Shown here in pieces: positions 51,805-60,082 of a stretch of 64,000 bases of DNA. Position numbers and translations under genes: made by a program. Numbering within the stretch: the first letter of the stretch is position 1; every line of letters begins with the position of its first letter. The stretch is from RHLJ01 sp965222205 (GTDB lineage Bacteria > Bacteroidota > Rhodothermia > Balneolales > Balneolaceae): positions 248,001 to 312,000 of the forward strand of contig OZ244932.1 of NCBI GenBank assembly GCA_965222205.1. The letters run 5' to 3'. The notes beneath the pieces were generated by a model that saw only the letters and a list, made by a program, of their open reading frames with translations, made no database searches and had not been told where the DNA came from.

Positions 51805-53421
51805 CTACTTTTTGGCAGCATATTCAAATGTATGCACATCCATATCTACACCATCGCTTGGGCGAACAGTCATAGATTTTGGCTGTAAGAAATAAAGCAG
51901 GTAATCACGCCCACCCGCTTTGGCATCCGTTCCACTCATATTGAAACCACCGAATGGTTGCGCTCCTACTAAGGCACCAGTACATTTTCTGTTGATGTAC
52001 AGATTGCCAACCTTGTAGGTTCTCAACGCTTTCTCAATTTTCTTAGGATCCTGAGAAAAATATGCTCCCGTCAATCCATATTGAGTGCTGTTTGCAATTC
52101 GCAGGGCGTCATCGGTGTCTTTTGCTTTGATGAAAGCAGTAACAGGTCCGAAAATTTCTTCCTGGGCAATACGAGCATCCTCAGCTACATCTGCAAACAC
52201 AGTTGGCTCGATATAATGACCGGGGTTTTCTGTCTCGGCTAGTTTTCCGCCAACCATAAGCTTAGCCTCGGACTTTCCAATCTCGATATAGCTCATAATT
52301 TTATCCACGGCTTTTTGGTTTACAACCGGTCCGGATGGATAGTTTTCTTTAGCATCACCTACTTTGAGTGCTTTTGTTTTTTCAACTACTTTTTCCAGTA
52401 CTTCATCATAAACCGATTCAACTACTATGGTTCTTGACCCGGCTGAGCATTTTTGCCCCTGAAAACCGAAAGCTCCTCTCACGATTTGGTCAGCTGCGTA
52501 ATCCAGATCAGCATCTTCATCTACAACAGTGGCATTTTTTCCACCAAGCTCGCAAACGAGTCGCTTTAAGAAATGCTGCCCCTCTACAACTTTACCGGCT
52601 ATTTCTGCCATGTGAAGTCCTACCGCTTTCGATCCGGTAAAACTGATAAATCGTGTTTTAGGACTGGTAGTCAGGGCCTCGCCCACTTCCATGTTATCAC
52701 CGGTTACAAAATTGAATACACCTTTTGGTAATCCAACTTCTTCGAAAATCTCAGCGACAATATGCCCCATTTTTGGAGTGTCAGGAGCAGGTTTGGCAAC
52801 TACGGTATTCCCGGCAGCGATAGGAGCGGCCGCCATTCCCAGATAGATCGCAAATGGGAAATTCCAGGGAGAGATCGAAACTCCGGCACCAATCGGCATA
52901 TAAATGGTTTTGTTAGCATCACCCCAGGAATCTTTTACCGGCATTCCCTTGTCAAGGCGCATGGCTTCATACGCGTAGTAGATCAGGAAGTCGATACCTT
53001 CTGCGGTATCGGCGTCTGCTTCAAGGTAGTTCTTTCCTGCTTCGCTGATCATCCAGGCATTGATTTCCATTCGACGACGTTTTACAACATCAGCTGCCTT
53101 AAGCAGATATTCAGCTCGTTCTTTAGCCGGAGTATATTGCCAGGTTTCGAAGGCTTCCCAGGCGGAATCCAAAGCACCAAGCGCCTGTTCTGTGCTTGCC
53201 ATCTGGAAAGTGCCAATCACTTCATTTGTGTTTGATGGGTTTGTGCTCTCGAATGTTCCCGAGTTTCCTTTTACCCATTCACCATTGATATATAAATCAT
53301 ATTCTTTTCCAAAACCCGAACGGGCTTCCTCTAAAGCCTTCTTCTGTGCCGAATCAATGGTTGGGTCAGAGAAGTCGAGATATTCTTCGTTTTTAAATTT
53401 TTCCAGTGTAATGTCAGACAT
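51805..53421 (-). CDS. pruA: L-glutamate gamma-semialdehyde dehydrogenase (1-pyrroline-5-carboxylate dehydrogenase)
   Basis: This 538-residue aldehyde dehydrogenase has the P5CDH pattern: cofactor region PWNFPFAIYLGMAAAPIAAG, catalytic Glu in CELGGKNATVV and catalytic Cys in GFQGQKCSAGSR. The late motif IFGPVTAFIKA and C-terminal TGALVGAQPFGGFNMSGTDA complete it. It is about the length of monofunctional RocA/PutA-type enzymes. It oxidises glutamate semialdehyde to glutamate in proline and arginine catabolism. No proline dehydrogenase is present in the window. Confidence 0.94.
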   Translation of the reverse strand: MSDITLEKFKNEEYLDFSDPTIDSAQKKALEEARSGFGKEYDLYINGEWVKGNSGTFESTNPSNTNEVIGTFQMASTEQALGALDSAWEAFETWQYTPAKERAEYLLKAADVVKRRRMEINAWMISEAGKNYLEADADTAEGIDFLIYYAYEAMRLDKGMPVKDSWGDANKTIYMPIGAGVSISPWNFPFAIYLGMAAAPIAAGNTVVAKPAPDTPKMGHIVAEIFEEVGLPKGVFNFVTGDNMEVGEALTTSPKTRFISFTGSKAVGLHMAEIAGKVVEGQHFLKRLVCELGGKNATVVDEDADLDYAADQIVRGAFGFQGQKCSAGSRTIVVESVYDEVLEKVVEKTKALKVGDAKENYPSGPVVNQKAVDKIMSYIEIGKSEAKLMVGGKLAETENPGHYIEPTVFADVAEDARIAQEEIFGPVTAFIKAKDTDDALRIANSTQYGLTGAYFSQDPKKIEKALRTYKVGNLYINRKCTGALVGAQPFGGFNMSGTDAKAGGRDYLLYFLQPKSMTVRPSDGVDMDVHTFEYAAKK

Positions 53422-53669
53422 TGTATGCTTATTGGGTTTCAGTAGTTAAAATTTATTTCGTTTCACCGAATTAATTAAGGCTTAAATATAGCCAGAAAAG
53501 CGCTCCCAATTCAAAGGGCTTGTAAAGTAAGTTTAAGTTAAGGTAAAGCCATTGAAAATGGGACTTAGTAGTGGTAGCTTTAAGCTCTTTATAAGAACTT
53601 CATTTGATTATGATAGGTTCCAGAATGAGAACTAAATCATAAATATTCATTACAAAAAAAGGATTCGAA

Positions 53670-54668
53670 ATGTCAAAAATTAAAGTCGGAATTAATGGTT
53701 TTGGTCGTATCGGTAGAATGGTTACACGTGCTATTCTCGCAAAGTATGCTGATAAGATCGATATCGTTGGAGTAAACGATCTCACCGATACAAAAACGTT
53801 AGCTCATCTTTTCAAATATGACTCTTCTCAGGGCGCGTATGCGGGAAGTGTTTCAGTAGATGGAAATACCATCACTATCGATCATATGAGTTTCAAAGTA
53901 ACTGCAGAGCGCGACCCTGCTAATCTGAATTGGGGAGATCTTGGGGTTGATGTTGTAATTGAGTCAACAGGATTTTTTGTAGATAAAGAAAGTGCAAGTA
54001 AACACCTTACTGCGGGAGCAAAGAAAGTAATTATCTCAGCACCTGCTAAAGGCGATATTCAAACTATTGTATTAGGTGTGAATGATGATAAAATTGACTC
54101 AAGCATTGAGATTTACTCTAATGCCAGTTGTACAACAAACTGCCTTGCGCCGATGGCGAAAGTACTTGACGACAAATGGGGAATCGTAAAAGGGTTTATG
54201 ACTACTATCCACTCATATACGGGAGATCAACGTATTCTGGACGCACCACACAAAGATTTAAGAAGAGCTCGTTCTGCTGCAATTAACATCATTCCAACCT
54301 CTACAGGAGCTGCAAAGGCAGTTGGTTTGGTACTTCCTCATCTGGATGGAAAGTTAGATGGTGGCGCTGTTCGTGTTCCAACTCCAACAGGTTCGTTGAC
54401 TGATTTTGTTGCTGAGCTAAAAAGCGAAGCCACAGCTGAGGAAATTAATGCAGAATTTAAAGCAGCCGCTTCAGGTGCAATGAATGGTATTCTTGAATAT
54501 TCAGAAGAACCGTTAGTATCAACTGATATCATTGGAAATCCACATTCCAATATCTTTGATGCACAAAGCACAAAAGCAGATGGAACATTAGTTAAAATAA
54601 TTGGCTGGTACGATAACGAAGCTGGTTATGCTAATCGGACTGCTGATTTGGTTACTAAGATTCTTTAA
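53670..54668 (+). CDS. gapA: Glyceraldehyde-3-phosphate dehydrogenase
   Basis: This 332-residue glycolytic enzyme has the NAD-binding motif INGFGRIGRMVTRAIL. The catalytic Cys is in SNASCTTNCLAPMAKVLDDK (about 151), His in TTIHSYTGDQR, and C-terminal WYDNEAGYANRTADLV. An AAGGA ribosome-binding site lies just before the ATG. It is followed by a strong terminator and so forms its own transcription unit. Confidence 0.97.
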   Translation: MSKIKVGINGFGRIGRMVTRAILAKYADKIDIVGVNDLTDTKTLAHLFKYDSSQGAYAGSVSVDGNTITIDHMSFKVTAERDPANLNWGDLGVDVVIESTGFFVDKESASKHLTAGAKKVIISAPAKGDIQTIVLGVNDDKIDSSIEIYSNASCTTNCLAPMAKVLDDKWGIVKGFMTTIHSYTGDQRILDAPHKDLRRARSAAINIIPTSTGAAKAVGLVLPHLDGKLDGGAVRVPTPTGSLTDFVAELKSEATAEEINAEFKAAASGAMNGILEYSEEPLVSTDIIGNPHSNIFDAQSTKADGTLVKIIGWYDNEAGYANRTADLVTKIL

Positions 54669-54689
54669 TCAGAATCAGGTTAAAATCTT

Positions 54690-54720
54690 AAAGCCTCTTC
54701 GATTCCGGGGAGGCTTTTTT
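54690..54720 (+). terminator. Terminator of gapA
   Basis: AAGCCTC (54691-54697) pairs with GAGGCTT (54710-54716) around a 12-nt loop, extended by an A-T pair and followed by a T run. Confidence 0.88.
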
Positions 54721-54794
54721 ATTGTAAAAAGAAAATTCCGTTCTTGAGCTATCGCGAAGGCATTTGTACTTTTTCCAAAACATCTAAACCCCCT

Positions 54795-55685
54795 ATGAAA
54801 AATCTAACCATTTTTATTTTCCTGGTAAGCGTATTTATTTCATGTACGCCTCAAACTACAACTCCAACGCTTGATACCGATCAAATTATTGAGGATATCA
54901 GAACTCTTTCATCCGACGAAATGCAGGGACGCTTGGTAGGAACTGAAGGTAACGCAATGGCAAGAGAGTATATAATTAACCGATTCCAAGAGATGGAGCT
55001 GCCCGTATTTCAGGGTAGTTATGAGCACAATTTTTCGGTTGAACGTAATAACGGAGATTTGGTAGAAGGGACTAATATCATCGGTGTTGTGAAAGGAGAG
55101 TCCGACTCAATGATTGTAATAACTGCTCACTATGATCATCTGGGAGTTCGGGATACCTTAATTTTTAACGGAGCCGACGATAATGCTTCCGGGACTTCAG
55201 GATTATTGGCAATGGCTGATTACTTCACTCAAGTAACACCTAAACATACCTTAGTGTTTGCTGCTCTTGATGCAGAAGAAGGAGGACTGAATGGAGCCCG
55301 GGCATTTGTAAGAGATTCCACATTGATGGAGAAAGTAGTGCTCAACATCAATATGGATATGATTTCTCAAAATGATAAGAACGAGCTATACGCAGTAGGG
55401 ACGTATCATTATCCGGAATTGAAACCCATTCTGGAAACTATAGATACCGGTGAATTAAGTTTACTGTTCGGACACGATCGACCGGAAGATGGCAATCAGG
55501 ATTGGACGTTTGCCTCAGATCATGGTCCATTTCATGCGGCCGGGATTCCTTTTGTCTATTTTGGTGTGGAAGATCACGAACATTACCACCAGCCATCGGA
55601 TACCTTCGAAACCATACCAAAAGAATTTTATAAGAACTCCGTTCAACTTATTTTGAATGCGGTTTTAGCCTTAGATAACAAATAA
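54795..55685 (+). CDS. M28-family metallopeptidase lipoprotein
   Basis: This 296-residue protein has a lipobox ending FISC near residue 15. The peptidase core has zinc-ligand motifs ITAHYDHLGVRD (His), NGADDNASGTSGLLAMADYF (Asp), ALDAEEGGLNGA (Glu-Glu) and NINMDMISQ (Asp), and the last ligand region is FGVEDHEHYHQPSD. It should act as an aminopeptidase at the envelope. The ATG at 54795 gives the signal; the open frame upstream to 54744 lacks support. The next gene follows by 11 nt. Confidence 0.92.
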   Translation: MKNLTIFIFLVSVFISCTPQTTTPTLDTDQIIEDIRTLSSDEMQGRLVGTEGNAMAREYIINRFQEMELPVFQGSYEHNFSVERNNGDLVEGTNIIGVVKGESDSMIVITAHYDHLGVRDTLIFNGADDNASGTSGLLAMADYFTQVTPKHTLVFAALDAEEGGLNGARAFVRDSTLMEKVVLNINMDMISQNDKNELYAVGTYHYPELKPILETIDTGELSLLFGHDRPEDGNQDWTFASDHGPFHAAGIPFVYFGVEDHEHYHQPSDTFETIPKEFYKNSVQLILNAVLALDNK

Positions 55686-55696
55686 TCAGAAAAATC

Positions 55697-56266
55697 ATGA
55701 AAAGTTTAATCCTTCTTGTAGCACTTCTTATAACTCCGGCATTATTCGCACAGACGACAGTGGAAGAACAAATAAAAATAGCGACATTAGCAGCTCCTGA
55801 AGAATTCAGAGAAGGAGCAATGGTATATGGATTAGATGATAATGGAGATCCGATTGTATTAAGAGAAGGAACTAATGATTTTGTATGTGTAGCTGATAAT
55901 CCAAATACCAGATTTCAGGTTTCCTGCTATTACAAAAGTCTTGAACCATTTATGAATAGGGGTAGAGAGTTAAGAATGGAAGGTAAAAATCCGGGAGAGA
56001 TTTTTGATATTCGTGAAGAAGAGGCTAGTAATGGTACCCTTCAGATGCCCGAAAAACCTGCGGCTTTCTATGCCTATTATGGTGATGATGTAAGCTACAA
56101 TGCTGAAAGTAATACAATGGAGGGAGCTAAATACAGATATGTAGTATATGTTCCATTTGCTACACTGGAAAGTACGGGATTACCTGCGCGACCTAATGAA
56201 CCCGGACATCCGTGGCTTATGGATCCAGGAACTCACAGAGCGCATATTATGATTACTCCCCAGTAA
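55697..56266 (+). CDS. Exported protein of unknown function
   Basis: This 189-residue protein has a signal peptide (MKSLILLVALLITPALFAQ). The mature part contains two Cys (DFVCVADNP, QVSCYY) and conserved-looking stretches MNRGRELRMEGK and RPNEPGHPWLMDPGTHRAHI. The final His/Met-rich part could bind metal. No family is recognised. It probably shares a transcript with the M28 peptidase gene, 11 nt upstream. Confidence 0.78.
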   Translation: MKSLILLVALLITPALFAQTTVEEQIKIATLAAPEEFREGAMVYGLDDNGDPIVLREGTNDFVCVADNPNTRFQVSCYYKSLEPFMNRGRELRMEGKNPGEIFDIREEEASNGTLQMPEKPAAFYAYYGDDVSYNAESNTMEGAKYRYVVYVPFATLESTGLPARPNEPGHPWLMDPGTHRAHIMITPQ

Positions 56267-56287
56267 GAAAATTTTGAGAAATAGGTC

Positions 56288-56461
56288 TTAGTAGAATTTT
56301 CTGAGGTAGCTGGTACATTCTTTACAGTCTTTCCCATCTTTTCGGGCTTCTTCTTCTGTTTCAAATCCCTGGGTTGAGTGCGCTTCGATATCACCATCTT
56401 TGTTTACTCGTCTCCATCTCCATTCTTCCTTAACATCCTGGTATAATTCGCACTTAGCCAT
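56288..56461 (-). CDS. YegP/DUF1508-like small protein
   Basis: This 57-residue protein has the DUF1508-like pattern EEWRWRRVNKDGDIEAHSTQ and GFETEEEARKD, plus C-terminal Cys (CKECTSYL). The role is unknown; such domains are often single or duplicated. The frame opens at 56527, but the ATG at 56461 is used because it precedes the conserved part. Confidence 0.75.
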   Translation of the reverse strand: MAKCELYQDVKEEWRWRRVNKDGDIEAHSTQGFETEEEARKDGKDCKECTSYLRKFY

Positions 56462-56545
56462 ATATAAATATTTATTTTTGTGAATCTTATAAGGTTGTAA
56501 CATACAAAATGAAAGAGGCGAGGTCAAAGTGAATTAGGAATAGAA

Positions 56546-56585
56546 GAATTAGGAATAAAGTGTGGTTCACCTTTATTCCTAATTC
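56546..56585. repeat. Inverted repeat between OsmC and YegP-like genes
   Basis: GAATTAGGAATAAAGTG (56546-56562) and CACCTTTATTCCTAATTC (56568-56585) form a 17-bp stem with one bulge. A direct copy of GAATTAGGAATA precedes it at 56531. It could act as a terminator-like hairpin but lacks a clear T run. Confidence 0.6.
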
Positions 56586-56600
56586 GTAATTCTAATATTT

Positions 56601-57020
56601 TTAATTTTCGATAGAGAAGTCGTAGCTAATTTCCGAACCTTTCTCTAAAGCTTTAGAAACTGAGCAATATTTTGTGATAGAAAGATCCAGTGCCCGCTTT
56701 ACTTTTTTCTCTTCTAAATCTCCGGAAAAAGTAAAATGCATGTGGATAGCTTTGTATTCAGAGTATCCAACATCATTTTTTAGTTTATCACCATCTACTT
56801 CCACATGAAGAGATTTTAAATTCTGTTTTTGTTTTTCAAGAATCGAAATCACGTCTATAGCGCTGCATCCGCCGATACCCGCAAGTAATAACTGCATAGG
56901 ACTCATTCCGCCTTCCAGTCCCCCGATATTAGTTTTTCCATCCATACGGATTTTACCACCTTCTTCATTACCTGCTTCCATGTGATAGTCTTTACCAAGC
57001 CAGTTTACATCTACTTTCAT
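56601..57020 (-). CDS. OsmC/Ohr family protein
   Basis: This 139-residue peroxidase-type protein has the two redox Cys in LLLAGIGGCSAIDVISILEK (about 50) and ITKYCSVSKALEKGSEISY (about 115). The order and the GGCSAIDV motif fit the OsmC/YhfA branch that reduces organic peroxides using thiols. It stands between two repeats and is monocistronic in appearance. Confidence 0.9.
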   Translation of the reverse strand: MKVDVNWLGKDYHMEAGNEEGGKIRMDGKTNIGGLEGGMSPMQLLLAGIGGCSAIDVISILEKQKQNLKSLHVEVDGDKLKNDVGYSEYKAIHMHFTFSGDLEEKKVKRALDLSITKYCSVSKALEKGSEISYDFSIEN

Positions 57021-57083
57021 TGAATTCTCCTTCGTTTTGATTTCTCCTTAAAATACTCTTTTTAAAGGTCATCCTGAATCGAG

Positions 57084-57549
57084 TTCAAAATTTTTCTAAC
57101 GAATAAACTGTCCCCCTTTGGAGGGGGTGCTCCGAAGGAGCGGGGGAGGAGCGGAATGGCTCAAGACTGCGAACTACTTCTTCGTTCTGACCTCCCCTGA
57201 TTCCGAGTCAAATTCTAAGTTTCGATGTAGCGCCTCCCCTCCTTAGTTAAGGAGGGGATAGAGGGGAGGTTTGAAAGAGAGGAACGGAGATAACCCACAC
57301 TGTCCGCCAGTTGAGGGGCCTGGATCTTATCGGGTATCGATTTCAAGATTTTTGTGACGTATAAGCTGTCCCCCTTTGGAGGGGGTGCTCCAAAGGAGCG
57401 GGGGAGGAGCGGAATGGCTCAAGACCGCGAACTACTTCTTCGCTCTGACCTCCCCTGATTCCGAATCAAATTCTGAGTTTCGATGCAGCGCTTTTCCTCT
57501 TCAGTTAAGGAGGGATAGGGTGTAGGTTTGAAAGAAAGGGATGGAGGCT
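57084..57549. repeat. Two copies of a ~208-bp GC-rich hairpin repeat
   Basis: Copy 1 (about 57084-57291) and copy 2 (about 57342-57549) are in direct orientation, about 258 bp apart, highly similar, separated by a unique 50-bp stretch. Each contains CCCCCTTTGGAGGGGG-type and CTCCCCTCCTTAGTTAAGGA palindromes. This accounts for most of the 527-bp gap between osmC and the DUF6265 gene, and the second copy reaches that gene's stop codon. There is no coding frame. Confidence 0.85.
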
Positions 57550-58024
57550 ATAAATCCACCCGCTTCATACTGAAAACTTCGGTGCGGGTCTCTCCATTTT
57601 GAGTGAGCTGAAGACGGATCTCCATTTCATTGGGAGATTTCAGCTCAAACACTAAACCTTTCATCTCCAGTTTAGTTTTAGAGAAGCTGATCATCTCGAA
57701 GTGAACCATATCTTCTTTGTCTTCCCAGGCCGTTAAGTCAGGATGGAAATGTTTGAGGCGCATTCCGGTATCATCCAGCAGCAGGAATTCATAGAATGTA
57801 ATCTTTCCGTCTTTGTGATGCCGGTACATACCCATCATAGTTCCGTCCACAGGTGGAGCCCAACTCTCTTCAGAAATTCCGCCAAATCCATCTCCGATCC
57901 ACGAGCCAACCAACCACTCATAATCCTTGATATCGAAACGCTTGGTTTCATTCGTTTCTATTTCCGAAAAAGGTGAATAAGACACACCTACCAACAGGCA
58001 AAGGGCTACAATTACTTTAGTCAT
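57548..58024 (-). CDS. Exported DUF6265 family protein
   Basis: This 158-residue protein has a signal peptide (MTKVIVALCLLVGVSY) and the DUF6265 core: YEWLVGSWIGDGFGGISEES, APPVDGTMMGMYRHHKDGK, FYEFLLLDDTGMRLKHFHPD and a C-terminal half with MEIRLQLTQNGETRTEVF. It is a distant paralogue of the product of 6770-7216. Its 3' end meets the second copy of the hairpin repeat. It borders the AT-rich cassette on the left. Confidence 0.85.
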   Translation of the reverse strand: MTKVIVALCLLVGVSYSPFSEIETNETKRFDIKDYEWLVGSWIGDGFGGISEESWAPPVDGTMMGMYRHHKDGKITFYEFLLLDDTGMRLKHFHPDLTAWEDKEDMVHFEMISFSKTKLEMKGLVFELKSPNEMEIRLQLTQNGETRTEVFSMKRVDL

Positions 58025-58111
58025 ACGATTTTTTTTAGTTGTATTTCATTTGTATGACAAATGGAGGGGGTAGGTGGGGACAGTTGGGTTTGTTATAAAT
58101 CTATTGTTCTT

Positions 58112-58195
58112 AAAATTAATTTTTAAGATGTAAGTTTTGAAATTAACCAATTATTTTTTAGCGTTTTAGGGAATTAGAAAAAAAATTAATTTTTT
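58112..58195. promoter_or_regulatory. AT-rich promoter region of the defence-like cassette
   Basis: Two palindromic A/T blocks, AAAATTAATTTTT (58112-58124) and AAAAAATTAATTTTTT (about 58180-58195), lie about 70 bp apart. The second abuts the ATG of the HNH/ParB gene, leaving no ribosome-binding site. They may be operator copies, but AT palindromes also arise by chance in AT-rich DNA. Confidence 0.35.
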
Positions 58196-60082
58196 ATGGC
58201 ACGACTTAAACCAAAAGAATCGACAGTAAAGAAACTTTTTGCTTTATCAGGAAATAATTGTGCTTTTCCTGAATGTGAGGAAATGTTAGTTGACAAGGAT
58301 GGAGAATTAATTGGGGAAATAAGTCACATTGAGGCAGCAGAAGAAGGAGGAATTAGGTTTAATCCTGAAATGAGTGATGAAGAAAGAAGAGGTTTCGAGA
58401 ATTTGATTTTAATGTGCCCGAATCATCACAAAAAGATTGACAAAAACGAAAAGTATAGCGTTGAAATACTTCAAGAATTCAAAGAAAAACAAGAGAAAAA
58501 TAAAACTAATTCTCTCGAAGTAAGTGATCAGGTTATTAAAGAAGCAATCACAAAATTTATGGTAAAATCAGAAAACAATTCAGGTAATCAGTTCATTAAT
58601 CAAGCTGAAAAGCAAAATATAGGCAGTCAGATTGGAACTCAGAATATTTATTCTTCAAAAAATGATAACGATAATAGTATAGAAGGTTATAGAGAGGTTA
58701 TTCCTGAATTGAAAAGAAAAATGGATAAGCTTAAGCAAGAAGCGAGTCCTCCAAAAGAAGAAGTTATTGATTTTGGTAATGACAGGTTAAACAAAAGGTC
58801 TAGAGATGTCTATGAACTTCCTGTAAATGAATTATTGTTTCGGAAAGAAAATGGTAGGATAAAAGCAGAAATTACTAGTTATGAAAAAATACATGGAGAA
58901 ATAGATGAAAAAACTATTGATGGTCAAAACATAATTCGTGGTTTTCTAATAAATAGTGATCCAAAAAAAAGAGAGGCGCTTAAAAAACAAATTAAGCATA
59001 AAGGTCAATTACAGCCTGCTATTGTAACTTGTGATGGATTTCTAATAAACGGAAATAGAAGAAAAATGATTTTCGAAGAACTATTGAAAGAAAGTCATGG
59101 AGATTCAGGGTATTCAAACTTAAGAGTTGTCATTCTTCCTACAAATGTCAAAAGAATTGACATTAAGAAAATTGAAAATAGGTACCAACTTCAAGACGAA
59201 GGTAAGTCTGAATATATTGGTTTGAATAGAGCACTTACAATAAGAGATAATATCGATGATAATTATAGCTTAGAAGCTCAAATATTAGATGATCCTTTAT
59301 ACGCTGATAAGGCTGGTAATAGTAAGGAGTTGAAAAAGGTAAAGGATGAGGTATACAAAAATTTTTTAAACCCATTAGGATGTGTAGATAGGTACTTAGA
59401 GCTTTTCAATAGACCGAAACTATATGATACAATCAGCTCTGGAACAGGAGATTCAAAAGGCAGATGGCAAGCATTTATTGATTATAGCAATTTTTACCAC
59501 ACTTATTTATTAAATGATAAACAAAGGCAAAATCTTGGAATTCAAAAAGTTGAAGTTCCACTAATTGAGGAAGCGATTTTTAAAATAATTAGAAAAAGGC
59601 AACTAGACTCAAAAGAACTTCAAAAAGCTTTAGGTAAAGTTCACTCTTTTGTAAGAAGTACAAACTTGAAAAAGTATTTAAAGAATGAAGTTGCGAAAAA
59701 ATCGATACTTAATATTGCTAAAGAAGTAGATAGGGATATACCAGAGAAAGAAAAACAGGATAAAAATGGAAAAAACCATTCTGAAAGAGAAGTTGATAGA
59801 ATTTGGGGGAAGAATAATAGTAAGGCTATTTTGGAGCCACTTGCTAAAGCATATAAGGCAGTAAATAATCGGGAGGAAAGGGAGAAACCACTTGAAATTT
59901 TGGAAGTCGCCTTGAAAAAACTCTATCATGATAATTTAAATATTCAGAAAATGGACACAAGTTACTATGATGACGCCCTAGACTTTTTAAAGCAAATTGA
60001 ATTAAGAGCGAAGGAGCTACATAAAGAAGTAGACAGCGAGCGTTTTAAATTAAAAAAACTTGGAAAAAGGAAAAGACTTTGA
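58196..60082 (+). CDS. HNH nuclease fused to ParB/Srx-fold domain
   Basis: This 628-residue protein has an N-terminal zinc-type HNH (about 18-95) with CAFPECEEMLVDKDGELIG, ISHIEAAEEGG and NLILMCPNHHKKID. An Asn/Gln/Lys-rich linker follows. A ParB/Srx-like domain (about 203-320) has VYELPVNELLFR and HKGQLQPAIVTCDGFLINGN followed by RRK. The C-terminal half is helical and basic. The HNH should cut DNA; the ParB fold may bind NTP or DNA. Its stop TGA (60080-60082) overlaps the TTG start of the helicase gene. Confidence 0.82.
   Translation: MARLKPKESTVKKLFALSGNNCAFPECEEMLVDKDGELIGEISHIEAAEEGGIRFNPEMSDEERRGFENLILMCPNHHKKIDKNEKYSVEILQEFKEKQEKNKTNSLEVSDQVIKEAITKFMVKSENNSGNQFINQAEKQNIGSQIGTQNIYSSKNDNDNSIEGYREVIPELKRKMDKLKQEASPPKEEVIDFGNDRLNKRSRDVYELPVNELLFRKENGRIKAEITSYEKIHGEIDEKTIDGQNIIRGFLINSDPKKREALKKQIKHKGQLQPAIVTCDGFLINGNRRKMIFEELLKESHGDSGYSNLRVVILPTNVKRIDIKKIENRYQLQDEGKSEYIGLNRALTIRDNIDDNYSLEAQILDDPLYADKAGNSKELKKVKDEVYKNFLNPLGCVDRYLELFNRPKLYDTISSGTGDSKGRWQAFIDYSNFYHTYLLNDKQRQNLGIQKVEVPLIEEAIFKIIRKRQLDSKELQKALGKVHSFVRSTNLKKYLKNEVAKKSILNIAKEVDRDIPEKEKQDKNGKNHSEREVDRIWGKNNSKAILEPLAKAYKAVNNREEREKPLEILEVALKKLYHDNLNIQKMDTSYYDDALDFLKQIELRAKELHKEVDSERFKLKKLGKRKRL

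Noticed and set aside
52368..53449. Plus-strand frames of 90, 157 and 129 codons
   Set aside because: They are antisense shadows of the pruA aldehyde dehydrogenase gene, which has all catalytic motifs.
57084..57549. Repeat pair considered as CRISPR or an insertion sequence
   Set aside because: There is no regular repeat-spacer alternation, no transposase frame and no target duplication visible.
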